From Paenibacillus harenae DSM 16969 (GTDB lineage Bacteria; Bacillota; Bacilli; Paenibacillales; Paenibacillaceae), in the NCBI RefSeq assembly GCF_000422465.1, contig NZ_KE383845.1:46241-110240 (forward strand): a stretch of 64,000 nt of DNA, in the 5' to 3' direction. Positions 52,406 through 61,993 of the stretch are shown piece by piece. Each line of letters opens with the position of its first letter. Position 1 is the stretch's first letter. The notes under the pieces are model-generated. The model was given only the letters and a program-made list of their open reading frames with translations, did no database searches and was not told the DNA's origin. The position numbers were made by a program, and so were the translations under genes.

Positions 52406-53181
52406 AGCCCTTTTATATTGGCCCGGATCGGATCGTAGCCGCCTGTCACATCGATCACGTTACCTGTCAGGAAGTTCGATCTCTCCTCGCACAAGAACAG
52501 CACGACGCGCGAGACGTCCTCGCCGGCGCCCGGACGGCCCATCGGCGATTCCGGATCAAATTCATTCTCCACCTCGTCAATGGAGCGTTCCTTATTCGCG
52601 CCTCGAATGTCTCCGGGACCGATCAGGTTCACCGTAATGCCGAACGGCGCCTCCTCAACGGCCAGCGACTTCGTGAAGGACACGAGCCCCGTCTTCGCAG
52701 CTGCATAGACCGCACGGTGCGGCCACGCTCTCGCCTCTCCCGCATGGCCGAAGCCGAAATGAATGACTCTTCCCCATCTTCTCTTGCGCATGCCTTCCAG
52801 CATGCGATGGTCGAGCAGCATCACTCCCAATAAATTGCCGTGTAATAATCGGATGATACTCGCTTCGTCATATTCGCTGAACAGCCTTCTCTGCCGGATG
52901 AATGGGCCGGCATTGTTCACGAGGATGTCCACGCCGCCGGAGAAGCGTTCCGCTTCCGCAGCGAGCTTGTCTACCCCTGCCGTCGTCGCAATGTCCGCTT
53001 GCACGGTAATGGCCTTTACGCCGAACTGCTCAATATGCTGCTTCACCTGCTGCGCTTCAAGCTCGCTCTCATAATAATTGACGATGATATTGCAGCCCTG
53101 TTCGGCAAGCTGAATCGCCGTTTTTTTGCCAAGTCCCTTAGCGCTGCCCGTCACTAATGCCGTCCTGCCCTTCAGCTCCAC
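52402..53181 (-). CDS. Short-chain dehydrogenase/reductase-like protein
   Basis: This 259-residue SDR fold has the nucleotide motif TGSAKGLGK (11-19), NNAG at 89-92 and the YxxxK pair Tyr159/Lys163 (VYAAAKTG). The catalytic serine normally about 13 residues before the tyrosine is missing. The region reads VIHFGFGHAG. Bacillus YtkK-type proteins show a similar loss, as I recall. The enzyme may be inactive as a classical reductase or use another mechanism. It is followed by a 259-aa-type C-terminus ending GGYDPIRANIKGL. Confidence 0.82.
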   Translation of the reverse strand: MELKGRTALVTGSAKGLGKKTAIQLAEQGCNIIVNYYESELEAQQVKQHIEQFGVKAITVQADIATTAGVDKLAAEAERFSGGVDILVNNAGPFIRQRRLFSEYDEASIIRLLHGNLLGVMLLDHRMLEGMRKRRWGRVIHFGFGHAGEARAWPHRAVYAAAKTGLVSFTKSLAVEEAPFGITVNLIGPGDIRGANKERSIDEVENEFDPESPMGRPGAGEDVSRVVLFLCEERSNFLTGNVIDVTGGYDPIRANIKGL

Positions 53182-53203
53182 GAGCCTTCCTCCCCCACCG
53201 GGA

Positions 53204-53917
53204 TTATGGTTGCTTTTTCCGCATAAGTCCGCATGCGTATTGAAAAGTAAGCAGCAGAGACTCCATCGCGAGATACAGACCCTGCGTTAAATCCGCCGAT
53301 TGCTCCGCGATATTTTCCAACTGGACCTCTTCTCCATACATACGGTGACTTTGAATCAGATCGTCCTGCATCTCCGAATTCATGTAATGAATTTCGGTAT
53401 TTCTCCGTTTGCGCAGCCTGTTCATCGGCTCCTTGTACTTCTCCTTCACTTCATTCAGCTTCCATGTCAGCTCCGGATGGACCTTCTTCTCTCTCATCTG
53501 ACGCAGCACGGTGAAATAGGAGAAGTGAGGCTTGATCCTTTCCGTCCGCATGTCGAGAAGCTCATTCAGCAGCGTGCCAAGCTTGTCCAGCAAGGAGAAT
53601 ACGCGAATGAAACCGTTTTTGTCAAAATAGATATACCGATTATAATTCATCCTCTCCACTTCTGTCATTTGATTCACGGAAGAAGAGCTGATTTGATGTT
53701 GAAAATGCAGTGCGGCGTAATGGCTTTGCTCCAGCTCGTCGAGCGACGATTTCAAGCCAAGCGTCCAGATCTCGAACTTGCGCAGCTTATGGCCGCTGTC
53801 GCCGCCCGCCTGCGCTTTCTTGGATAAGATGGAAACAAATTGTTCCATTTGAAGGAATGTTTCCGCAAGCTTCCCTTTCGCTTCACTTTGAGGCTCGCCA
53901 AACAGGAATCGCAGCAT
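53204..53917 (-). CDS. Cthe_2314-like HEPN-domain protein
   Basis: This 237-residue all-helical protein has an R-x4-H motif (RNTEIH, Arg172 to His177) within RKRRNTEIHYMNSEM, the signature of HEPN domains. I associate the pattern with the Cthe_2314-like group of Bacillota. HEPN proteins are often RNases, but this group is uncharacterised and no partner nucleotidyltransferase lies beside it. It lies 22 bases upstream of the SDR gene on the same strand, so the two may share a transcript. Confidence 0.7.
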   Translation of the reverse strand: MLRFLFGEPQSEAKGKLAETFLQMEQFVSILSKKAQAGGDSGHKLRKFEIWTLGLKSSLDELEQSHYAALHFQHQISSSSVNQMTEVERMNYNRYIYFDKNGFIRVFSLLDKLGTLLNELLDMRTERIKPHFSYFTVLRQMREKKVHPELTWKLNEVKEKYKEPMNRLRKRRNTEIHYMNSEMQDDLIQSHRMYGEEVQLENIAEQSADLTQGLYLAMESLLLTFQYACGLMRKKQP

Positions 53918-53995
53918 ACAGGAACCGTCCCCTTCTATCGAAATTTAAAGGCTGAATAGTTCGTTATATCGCTTAATCGAAAATTGCCGCCGGGT

Positions 53996-55759
53996 TTACA
54001 GCTTATATTCGCTCCAACGGTTATCTACGAGCTTTACGATATCCTCGCGCGGGAACAGCTCATCCGGATAACCCGGCTTCATTCTCGCGTCGATCACGAT
54101 CGGCAGCTTGTAGCCGAAATGGTGGCGTCGGATATCCGAATTCGCATACATATCATCCGCCGGATTAAATCGGGTAAACACCGTCCATAGAAACGGTGTC
54201 TGCGCTGCAGCGATCTCGGCATCGTCTGCCAGGATGACGAGCGGCCATGCGGTATGCTTCTCCGCCAGACGCGCCAGCAGCCGCTCGGCCAGCTTAGGCT
54301 CTTCCTCATAGGAGGCGCCCGATACGACTAAGCACCCGCGGCAATAAGGCTTTGCCGCCGTTATTTCCGGAATCGTCCCTTCCTCATACTCGCTTGGAAG
54401 CTCGCGCACCGGATCGCCTACGCCGAGCATGACCGCTTTGCTGCCGTGATTAAGCTTGCCGCCCGTATAATCAAGCGTATCATGCGACGTTTTGTCAAAA
54501 ATAAATAAATCGCTCTCCGGACGGAACCGCTCCAGAACCGTTTCGAGCAGCGAAGCAAAGTTCTCGAGCCGCACTTGCTGATTGGTTACCATAAGGAACT
54601 TGGTTAATGTCAGCTGTCCTTCGCCAAGAATACGGAAAGCCGATGCCAACGCTTCTCTTGAATAGCTTTCCCTAACGATAGCCGCGGCAAGCGCATGGAA
54701 GCCCGTCTCGGCATACGTCCATAAATCTTTCACTCCGGGCATCGCCATCGGGAACGCAGGCGACAGCAGCTTCTGCAGAAACTCGCCCATGTAGTAATCT
54801 TCCTGCCGGGGCTTGCCGACTACGGTCGCCGGGTATATCGCATCCTTGCGATGCCACATATGGCTGACGTTAAAGACCGGGAAATCATGTGTAAGCGAAT
54901 AATAGCCGTAATGATCGCCGAACGGTCCCTCAGGTTTTCTCGCATGCGGCGGCACATGCCCGCTCAACACGAATTCCGCTTCCGACGGGATGCGGTGCGG
55001 GCCGTTCGGGTCTTTCACAACGGGGAGCTTTCCTCCGATGATCAATGATGCGAGCAGCAGCTCCGGCAAATGCTCAGGAACGGGAGCGATGGCGGATGCG
55101 ATCAACGCGGGAGGCCCGCCGAGAAATACGGATACCGGAAGCGCTTCATTACGCTTCTCCGCCTCATGATAATGGAAGCCGCCGCCTTTATGAATTTGCC
55201 AATGCATGCCCGTTGTCGAATCATCAAAAATTTGCATGCGGTACATGCCAAGATTATGCTGTTTCCGGTGCTCCGGATGCTCGGTATACACAAGCGGCAG
55301 CGTAATAAACGGTCCGCCGTCCTCCTGCCAGCTTGTAATCGCAGGCAATCCTGCAAGCGGATTATCCCGCTTGCAGGATTGCAGTATCGGAGCATTTCCG
55401 GAAGGAACTTCTTTAATCCCTACCTTCAGCATGTCCCATATTAAATTTCTCTCGCCCCATATCGCCTTTGGCGTCGGCGGCAGAACGCGGTCAACCGCTC
55501 CGACAATTTGCTTCATGAGCGCTTCTGGGCGGGGACCGAACGCCAGGTCGACCCGGCGGCTCGTTCCGAATAAATTCGTGACGATCGGGAACAGGCTTCC
55601 TTTCACATTCGTGAACAGCAGGGCCGGTCCTCCAGCGTCAATAACGCGGCGATGGATTTCAGCAACCTCTAAATGAGGATCAACCGGAGCATCAATGATC
55701 GCCAGATCATTCTCGCGCTTCAACATGTTTAAAAACTCACGTAAATTCGAAAAACTCAC
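53996..55759 (-). CDS. UbiD-family decarboxylase, probably of menaquinone synthesis
   Basis: This is a prenylated-FMN-dependent decarboxylase of 587 residues. Family features are visible: GMYRMQIFDDSTTGMHWQIHKGGGFHY, with flavin/metal ligands, PEGPFGDHYGYY carrying the catalytic acidic residues, and a C-terminal GYKLPIVIDARMKPGYPDE. The start is GTG overlapping the ctaA stop (TAGTG). With MqnE nearby, the longer UbiD types (MqnL) that decarboxylate a naphthoate intermediate of the futalosine route are the best guess. Confidence 0.85.
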   Translation of the reverse strand: MSFSNLREFLNMLKRENDLAIIDAPVDPHLEVAEIHRRVIDAGGPALLFTNVKGSLFPIVTNLFGTSRRVDLAFGPRPEALMKQIVGAVDRVLPPTPKAIWGERNLIWDMLKVGIKEVPSGNAPILQSCKRDNPLAGLPAITSWQEDGGPFITLPLVYTEHPEHRKQHNLGMYRMQIFDDSTTGMHWQIHKGGGFHYHEAEKRNEALPVSVFLGGPPALIASAIAPVPEHLPELLLASLIIGGKLPVVKDPNGPHRIPSEAEFVLSGHVPPHARKPEGPFGDHYGYYSLTHDFPVFNVSHMWHRKDAIYPATVVGKPRQEDYYMGEFLQKLLSPAFPMAMPGVKDLWTYAETGFHALAAAIVRESYSREALASAFRILGEGQLTLTKFLMVTNQQVRLENFASLLETVLERFRPESDLFIFDKTSHDTLDYTGGKLNHGSKAVMLGVGDPVRELPSEYEEGTIPEITAAKPYCRGCLVVSGASYEEEPKLAERLLARLAEKHTAWPLVILADDAEIAAAQTPFLWTVFTRFNPADDMYANSDIRRHHFGYKLPIVIDARMKPGYPDELFPREDIVKLVDNRWSEYKL

Positions 55760-56691
55760 TATTGTACACGCCCTTCCCTAAGTCGCCATGAACGAATGAC
55801 CATATCAAGCAGGATCCCGAACAAGCCGGTTATAATTAAGTTATGCAGAAGACTCGTAAACACAAACCAGTCCTTGTCTCCAATCGTAGCGGTAAGCAGG
55901 GCTCCGCTTAACACCTGAATAACGACCAGCGCCAGCGACCAAGCCGACGATTTCGTCAAGCCGGCAGATCCATGGCTTACTCTACGAATATGAAAGTACA
56001 AACCGGCAATGGCAAAGCCTAGAATGAGTGCAGCAACTCTGTGAATGAATACGGCGCCTGTCGCGCCTTCAAGCTCCGGTATAACTTGTCCGTTGCACAG
56101 CGGCCAGCCTTCGCAGCCTCCCGCCGAATCCGTATGCCGGATGTAGGCGCCCAGATAAACGACAAAATAGCAATAAACGGCTGTAGCCAATGCCCGCGGA
56201 TAAATGGAGCTCGGCACCCGGTATACGGCTTCCATGCCTCTGCGCACACGGTATGACCATACGACCAGCAGCAGCGTCGCGGCAAAGGCGATTAAGGATA
56301 TCCCGAAATGAATGGCCAATATGGGCGGTGATTGCGGCCACATGACGGCTGCGGCGCCCATCAGCGCTTGGATAACGGTGAAGAGCAAGGCTGTCCCCGA
56401 ATAAAATAACGGCTCCTTGAACGCTTCGCGGTTTTTTCTATACTTGGAATAGACGGAGAGGCTTACGGCAAGAACCAGAAGCCCTTCCAGGCCGCTAACG
56501 AGACGGTGGGAATATTCGATCATGGATTCCAGCGTATAAGCCGGTATAAATTTACCATGGCACAGCGGCCAATCATCGCCGCAGCCGCGTCCTGATTCCG
56601 TATTCGTAACAAGCGCCCCGGCGAGCAGTACAAGAAGCATTCCGATGCACGCAGCGAGAGCAAGCGCGCGAAAACGGCCGGTTACCATCAT
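55759..56691 (-). CDS. ctaA: Heme A synthase CtaA
   Basis: CtaA is a membrane monooxygenase that oxidises heme O to heme A for cytochrome aa3 oxidases. The 310-residue protein has eight membrane helices. Paired cysteines GCGDDWPLC and GCEGWPLC lie in the two extracellular loops. Histidines sit in IEYSHRLVSG, ILAIHFG, VFIHRVAAL and LLHNLI, the heme ligands of the two halves. AGGTGATT precedes the ATG. Translation is coupled to the UbiD gene. Confidence 0.93.
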   Translation of the reverse strand: MMVTGRFRALALAACIGMLLVLLAGALVTNTESGRGCGDDWPLCHGKFIPAYTLESMIEYSHRLVSGLEGLLVLAVSLSVYSKYRKNREAFKEPLFYSGTALLFTVIQALMGAAAVMWPQSPPILAIHFGISLIAFAATLLLVVWSYRVRRGMEAVYRVPSSIYPRALATAVYCYFVVYLGAYIRHTDSAGGCEGWPLCNGQVIPELEGATGAVFIHRVAALILGFAIAGLYFHIRRVSHGSAGLTKSSAWSLALVVIQVLSGALLTATIGDKDWFVFTSLLHNLIITGLFGILLDMVIRSWRLREGRVQ

Positions 56692-56839
56692 AAATCACCT
56701 ATTTTCACGAATTAATAACAGATCAATTATAGCCATAAAAAATCGCAAAAGCCATGTTGAAAATGTGAAACTTCCGTGCGGATAGCCCGTGGGAACAAAC
56801 ATGTGAACAAACTCAATCAGAAACGTCTACGCGGTAAAG

Positions 56840-56884
56840 AAAAGTCCGCGCCGCGGAAGCGAAATGCTTCCCGCAGCGCGGACC
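56840..56884 (-). terminator. Terminator of the thioredoxin-like gene
   Basis: Leftward GTCCGCGCTGCGGGAAGC / GCTTCCGCGGCGCGGAC with two mismatches and an ATTTC loop, then TTTTCTTT. Confidence 0.85.
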
Positions 56885-56890
56885 TCTCGT

Positions 56891-57238
56891 TTAAGACTGG
56901 CTTAGCGCGTCGCTGACCTGTAAGGCGCGTTCGATGAATTGTTCGATCTCCTCGCGCGTCTTGCGCAGCTTGCTCACGAAGCGGATCAGCTCTTTGCCGC
57001 TTCGGAAAGCAATAAAACTCGGAATGCCTAAAATATTCAACTCGGAGCATAGATCGGGCAGATCATCGCGGTCAAGCTCAACGAACCGGACCCGTCCCTC
57101 GTACCTACGCTCTACATCCGGCATAAACGGATCAATAAAGTGGCAATCCTTGCACCAGTTTGCTTTGAATACCGCGATCGTCAGCTTATCGCCGGCAATC
57201 TCTTCTCGAAATTCGGCATCCGTGCTTAATTTTTCCAT
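56891..57238 (-). CDS. Thioredoxin-family protein
   Basis: This 115-residue thioredoxin fold has the redox motif at Cys29-x2-Cys32 (NWCKDCHF) and the cis-proline in GIPSFIAF. The active site WCKDC differs from the WCGPC of classical thioredoxin, as in the YtpP/YbdE-type relatives, so its redox potential probably differs too. It is cytoplasmic: no signal peptide. Partner proteins are unknown. Confidence 0.85.
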   Translation of the reverse strand: MEKLSTDAEFREEIAGDKLTIAVFKANWCKDCHFIDPFMPDVERRYEGRVRFVELDRDDLPDLCSELNILGIPSFIAFRSGKELIRFVSKLRKTREEIEQFIERALQVSDALSQS

Positions 57239-57302
57239 GCTGGTTCACCTCTGCTCATTTGCATTGTTCCGGACCACTTCTGCTAAGCTTTCGTGCTCCT
57301 GC

Positions 57303-58907
57303 TTATATTTCCCTTTCGATCGTAAATACTTTCTCGTCTTCATAAATTTCCGACCATTTCAGCTTTGCGCCCAGAGCCGAGGCCAGGTCGCGCGCAGGGA
57401 CATAAGTTGTGCCGTCAACGACGGTGACCGGGAATGACCATTTGACGGTTTTGCCGTTAACGACCGCCGAATCACTGTTATTTTTTATTAGAATTGTAGT
57501 GTCCGTTGCTTCATCATAGAGCTCTACGCTCTTCGTCTTCGCATCGTAAGTAAGCTCTGCGCCGAATTCGTCGGCTGTTTCCCGAAGCGGAATAAGCGTT
57601 CGCTGAGTCGCTGTTATAATAACGGGATTATAATACCCGTATGCGATCCAGCTGACCGATTGCTTGCCGATATGAAGTTTATTTTTCAATAAATCATAGA
57701 TCACCGATTCCTCGTCAAACTGCTTTAATACTTGATAGCCATGCATTCCGGCAAGCGTTTCCGCCTTTAGGGCATCATCGGACACCACAGGCGTTTCCGC
57801 CTTCACGTCGCCGTTTACATTCCATGCTTCGCTCTCAAAGTTAACGGTAACCCTTTTGAAAGGCAGCAATTCCGCTTCCTCATCTTCGCCGGGAACATAG
57901 GAGAACGCGTAGACCTGCTTGCGGATGTCCAGCTTGTTATCCATATACACGTCCGCTTGAACAGTCAGATTCTCGCCGAACATTCGATCCAGCGATTTCG
58001 GATCCTCTTCCTCCGCCAGCTTCAGCTCATCTTGCAAGTTTGCAAGCATAGCCGCGATTTCGTCCGAAGCCTCCTTCAAAGTATCGTCCAGCGTTGGCGC
58101 GTCAAGTCTCCGTTCACCTTCACCGATCGGATTAACGGCGCCGATTGCCGCCCATACGTCCGGATTATCCGACAGCAGTTCAAAAACGCCAGCGATCATT
58201 TGGTCGAGTCCCGCGCGGTCTGCCGCCAGCGCATCCACATATTTCTTCACCCATGCCCGAATCTCCTGCCCGTTCATGTCAATATGTACATGCATGAGAG
58301 AGGTGGAAGCTCCATTTATGAGCTCGTTAACCGGTTTTACTTCGATGCGTTCCGGATTCGGCAAATTGCCGATCACGTACGACCCGACCGTATCGATCAT
58401 TTGATGACCGAGCGCGGTAAGGGAAGCGTTGTCCAGCCCGGTACCGCCTTCGTCTTCCAGCGGAGGCATGCCGGTCAAGCCCAGCAAACCTGCGCTCGTT
58501 AGATCAAGCGCGAATGGCTGCTTGGCTCCTTCGAGCTCCATAACAGCAAGCGTGTCCGACATTTTCAAGGAAAAGGCTATGCTGGTCGTATCTCCAAAAA
58601 TCAAGCTCCCGTTGAAGGAGACATGTTCATTGTCCTGTACCTTTACTTGATCCAGCTGCAATTTTATATGCGTAACAAGCTTTATAAGTGCGATTTCCTC
58701 TTCCGGCATGCCTTCATAGGCTTTCTCATCCATCTCAAGCTTCAGTTCGACAGATTGCGTCCCTTCGCTCGAGGTAACCTTAAGCGCGTTCATCAGCGTC
58801 TTATTGAAATCCACATTCGAAATCGATTGGCAGCCAGCCAGGAATACGAGTGCAAATACGAGCACGAGCGCGGCCAGCTTGCTTGGAACCCCCCATTTTC
58901 TAACCAT
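57303..58907 (-). CDS. Lipoprotein with copper-amine-oxidase-like stalk domain
   Basis: This 534-residue lipoprotein has a signal peptide ending LVFLAGCQS. A large middle part of unknown fold spans about 30-420. The last 110 residues form a stalk domain (VITATQRTLIPLRETADEFGAELTYDAKTKSVELYD ... TTYVPARDLASALGAKLKW). Such stalk domains are common on Paenibacillus cell-surface proteins and are structural, not oxidases. The start of the middle region (NKTLMNALKVTSSEGTQSVELKL) recalls other Bacillales surface lipoproteins. Function unknown. Confidence 0.82.
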   Translation of the reverse strand: MVRKWGVPSKLAALVLVFALVFLAGCQSISNVDFNKTLMNALKVTSSEGTQSVELKLEMDEKAYEGMPEEEIALIKLVTHIKLQLDQVKVQDNEHVSFNGSLIFGDTTSIAFSLKMSDTLAVMELEGAKQPFALDLTSAGLLGLTGMPPLEDEGGTGLDNASLTALGHQMIDTVGSYVIGNLPNPERIEVKPVNELINGASTSLMHVHIDMNGQEIRAWVKKYVDALAADRAGLDQMIAGVFELLSDNPDVWAAIGAVNPIGEGERRLDAPTLDDTLKEASDEIAAMLANLQDELKLAEEEDPKSLDRMFGENLTVQADVYMDNKLDIRKQVYAFSYVPGEDEEAELLPFKRVTVNFESEAWNVNGDVKAETPVVSDDALKAETLAGMHGYQVLKQFDEESVIYDLLKNKLHIGKQSVSWIAYGYYNPVIITATQRTLIPLRETADEFGAELTYDAKTKSVELYDEATDTTILIKNNSDSAVVNGKTVKWSFPVTVVDGTTYVPARDLASALGAKLKWSEIYEDEKVFTIEREI

Positions 58908-59044
58908 TCACTTCTCTCCTTTAGTCATAAGGTATTAGTTATTTGAACCTAATAAACACTTCCCATTGTACATGGAGACTCTACCTATTGTAAATGTATG
59001 GTATGCAGAAGTTTTGTCGAAATTGGTAGATTGATAGGGATATA

Positions 59045-59080
59045 GAAAAAAGGGGCTCCATTAGCGGAGACACCCTTTAT
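59045..59080 (-). terminator. Terminator of the flippase operon
   Basis: Leftward AAAGGGTGTCTCC / GGAGCCCCTTTTTTCT, stem with mismatch and a GCTAAT loop. Confidence 0.75.
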
Positions 59081-59091
59081 AGGATAAGAAC

Positions 59092-60735
59092 TTATATCGC
59101 TTTTCTGTAAAAAGGCTTCAAAATAAGCGACATCGCTTTGCGCAGTGGCCCCGGGAACGTCTTGATATCTTCCGGCGTCACGACGCGAAGCGCCGCCAGC
59201 AGAATGACATACAATCCGCCGACAACGACCGCCGCCGCGGAGCCGGCCGCCAGATAAGACAGCTTGTTCGGCCATGAATCGGTCAACGCAAGCATGATGC
59301 TCTCCGCGCCCCATCCTGCCGCAGCTGGAACGACAACCGCGATTACATAAGGCACCCAGCGCCGGCCGAGCACATTCAGCTTCACCCGCTCCTTAATCTT
59401 CTCCACATTCAACCAAGTGATCACGATAAAACAAATCGATGAACCGATAATGAGGCCGTAAACGCCGAACCAAGGCGCGAGCGCAATGCTGCAAAGGATC
59501 TTCAAAGCGAAACCTACGAACGTATGCATCATCGGCTGCTTGGGCATGTCGAGTCCGTACAATATCGAATTGGTCGTCATCATCGTAATTTGAACGATGG
59601 TTCCCGCCGTGAGCAGGGCGACAGCCCCGCTGCCGCTCGGGGAGACGAACAGTAAGCCGGTAATGGAATAGGCGGCTATGCTAAGAAGCAGCGCGACAGG
59701 TACACCCGTAAAGCATACGATCCGCATGACGAGCGACGCCTGCCGCTGGACCTCGTCCATTTTCTTCAACGAAAAAGCCGAAGCAATGACCGGAATAATG
59801 GATGCGCCAAGCGCAATCGCCAGAATCGGCGGAATGCCGGCAATGGCCATCGCTTTTGTTGAGTAACCGGCTAACGCATCCGTAGCCGCCTTTTCGCTAT
59901 ATAAGGATTCGGTAAGCCTCATGAAAAACGTTGTATCAAAGAAATAGACGAACTGAACCGCCATCGCCGTCACAACAGCCGGAATGGACATCGTGAATAT
60001 TTCCCGGTAAATAGTCCTATAGCGGATCGGTTTCCTGCCCGCCTCTTCCATCTTCTGAACCTTGGTTTCCAAGCTGTTGTGCTCGGCTTTATCCTGCTTC
60101 CGCATCTTTCCGGCGTACCGGAGCATGACGCCGAATGCGCCGATGCTTCCGAACACGCTGCCGAAGGCGATCGCGGCCGCGCCCCATTCTTCTCCCCAGC
60201 CCAAACCGAGAATAATAAGTGCGAGCCCGATACCGCCGATAATTCGTAGAATCTGCTCAACGATTTGCGAGATTGCCCCAGCAGACATAATCTGCCTGCC
60301 TTGGAAATACCCCCGCGTCATCGCGATAACCGGGAACAGCAGCAGCGCCGGCGCAATGGCCCGCAAGGAGAGAACCGATGAAGGAAGCTTCGCAATCTGT
60401 GCAATCAACGGCGCAAAGACGAACATGCCAATAGCCAGGAGAACACCGGTAACCGTCCCGAACAATAGAGCCGCTTTATAGATTTGCTTGGCTTCATCCG
60501 GCCTTCCAAGCGCATAACGCTGGGAGATCATTTTGCTTATGGTAACCGGTATACCGCCTGTAGCTACCGTAAGCAACAGCAAATACATGGTGTTCGCCAG
60601 ATTAAATGATGCCTGTCCGTCGGCACCCAGCATATAATCGAGCGGAATACGCTGAAACAGCCCGAGAAATCGGGCTGTCAGCGCAGCGGCCGCCAGAATG
60701 AGCGTGCCTTTTATTAAGGAGTCTTTTTTTAACAT
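59092..60735 (-). CDS. SpoVB/MurJ-family polysaccharide flippase
   Basis: This 547-residue membrane protein of the MOP superfamily has about 14 helices. The start reads LIKGTLILAAAALTARFLGLFQRIPL, followed by TGGIPVTISKMISQRYALGR, both typical of the SpoVB/YtgP branch that moves lipid-linked cell-wall precursors across the membrane. Whether it serves vegetative cells or spore cortex cannot be told here. It is the last gene of the leftward run HAD - DUF456 - ThuA - flippase. Confidence 0.88.
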   Translation of the reverse strand: MLKKDSLIKGTLILAAAALTARFLGLFQRIPLDYMLGADGQASFNLANTMYLLLLTVATGGIPVTISKMISQRYALGRPDEAKQIYKAALLFGTVTGVLLAIGMFVFAPLIAQIAKLPSSVLSLRAIAPALLLFPVIAMTRGYFQGRQIMSAGAISQIVEQILRIIGGIGLALIILGLGWGEEWGAAAIAFGSVFGSIGAFGVMLRYAGKMRKQDKAEHNSLETKVQKMEEAGRKPIRYRTIYREIFTMSIPAVVTAMAVQFVYFFDTTFFMRLTESLYSEKAATDALAGYSTKAMAIAGIPPILAIALGASIIPVIASAFSLKKMDEVQRQASLVMRIVCFTGVPVALLLSIAAYSITGLLFVSPSGSGAVALLTAGTIVQITMMTTNSILYGLDMPKQPMMHTFVGFALKILCSIALAPWFGVYGLIIGSSICFIVITWLNVEKIKERVKLNVLGRRWVPYVIAVVVPAAAGWGAESIMLALTDSWPNKLSYLAAGSAAAVVVGGLYVILLAALRVVTPEDIKTFPGPLRKAMSLILKPFYRKAI

Positions 60736-60755
60736 AGTCGAATCAAGAAGTCTCC

Positions 60756-61481
60756 CTATCCTTTATTTCCAATCGGCTCAAGTGCCTGGTGATTGCCTCG
60801 TACCGGGGCGGCCGCCAGGGAAGGGGCCGCCCAGCGGATCCCGTTCTGTATGACCTGCAGCACCTGCGGATTATAGTAAGTAGGATACGTTTCATGACCC
60901 GGTCGGAAATAAAAGATTTTGCCTTGACCTCGGCTGAACGTGCAGCCGCTGCGGAATACTTCGCCGCCCTCGAACCAGCTGACGAAGACCAGCTCGTCCG
61001 GCGCCGGAATATCGAAGTGCTCGCCGTACATTTCTTCCTGCTCGATCGTCAAATATTCAGGAAGCCCCGCCGCGATCGGATGCGCCGGATTAACGACCCA
61101 TATCCGTTCCTTCTCGCCCGCTTCCCGCCATTTCAGATCGCATCCCGTACCCATGAGCTTTTTGAAAACTTTCGAGAAGTGGCCGGAATGCAATACGATG
61201 AGCCCCATCCCGCCTAATACGCGCTGCTGCACTCTTTCCACGATCGCGTCGTCGACCTTGTCATGGCCCATATGCCCCCACCAGATGAGCACGTCGGTAT
61301 TCGCCAGACGTTCTTCCGTCAAGCCGTGCTCCGGCTCTTCCAGCGTTGCCGTTGCCACTTCGATATCGCCGGCGGCAACTCCTTTGGCAAGAGCTTGATG
61401 GATACCGTCCGGATATACTTTCTTCACCTCGTCGTGAATCTTCTCATGTAAAAACTCGTTCCATACCGTTACTTTAATCAT
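60756..61481 (-). CDS. ThuA-domain protein
   Basis: This 241-residue glutamine-amidotransferase-like fold is of the trehalose-utilisation ThuA type. Family pieces include [59 protein letters not shown] and [20 protein letters not shown]. The histidines here may form the active site. Biochemical role in bacteria is mostly unknown beyond links to sugar catabolism. It lies 20 bases upstream of the flippase gene. Confidence 0.88.
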   Translation of the reverse strand: MIKVTVWNEFLHEKIHDEVKKVYPDGIHQALAKGVAAGDIEVATATLEEPEHGLTEERLANTDVLIWWGHMGHDKVDDAIVERVQQRVLGGMGLIVLHSGHFSKVFKKLMGTGCDLKWREAGEKERIWVVNPAHPIAAGLPEYLTIEQEEMYGEHFDIPAPDELVFVSWFEGGEVFRSGCTFSRGQGKIFYFRPGHETYPTYYNPQVLQVIQNGIRWAAPSLAAAPVRGNHQALEPIGNKG

Positions 61482-61503
61482 CTGTATCCGCCTCTCATCT
61501 TTC

Positions 61504-61986
61504 TTAAAATACGAGCCACAAAATAAATACCGCGATCATGATCAATTGAAGGAGCACCTTCACGACCACGCTGGTGAACAGACCGACAACGGAACCTAAC
61601 CCTACCTTTAACGATTTCTCCAAATTCGAGCCGACGATCATCTCGCCGATTACCGCTCCGGCAAAGGGGCCGATGATCAGACCAAACGCCGGTATGACGA
61701 AGGGGCCGATAATAATCCCGACCATGCTGCCGATGACGGATGCCTTGGAGCCGCCGAACCGTTTGACCCCCCAAGCGCTGACCGCATAATCGGCCGCGAA
61801 CAGAACGACCACGATAATCGTCTGGATGAGCCAGAACCAAATCCCGAATTCGTTGAAGGAAAAGAAGAAGCCATAAACGAAAAATGCCGCATAAATAGCC
61901 AATGCGCCCGGCAAAATCGGATAAACCGCTCCAGCCATGCCAACAACGAACAGCAGAACGACAAGAACCCATCCTAGTATGTCCAT
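61504..61986 (-). CDS. DUF456 membrane protein
   Basis: This 160-residue protein has four or five hydrophobic segments with glycine-rich turns ([40 protein letters not shown]) characteristic of DUF456. Function unknown. It lies eight bases after the HAD gene, so cotranscribed. Confidence 0.85.
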   Translation of the reverse strand: MDILGWVLVVLLFVVGMAGAVYPILPGALAIYAAFFVYGFFFSFNEFGIWFWLIQTIIVVVLFAADYAVSAWGVKRFGGSKASVIGSMVGIIIGPFVIPAFGLIIGPFAGAVIGEMIVGSNLEKSLKVGLGSVVGLFTSVVVKVLLQLIMIAVFILWLVF

Positions 61987-61993
61987 ACGGGCA

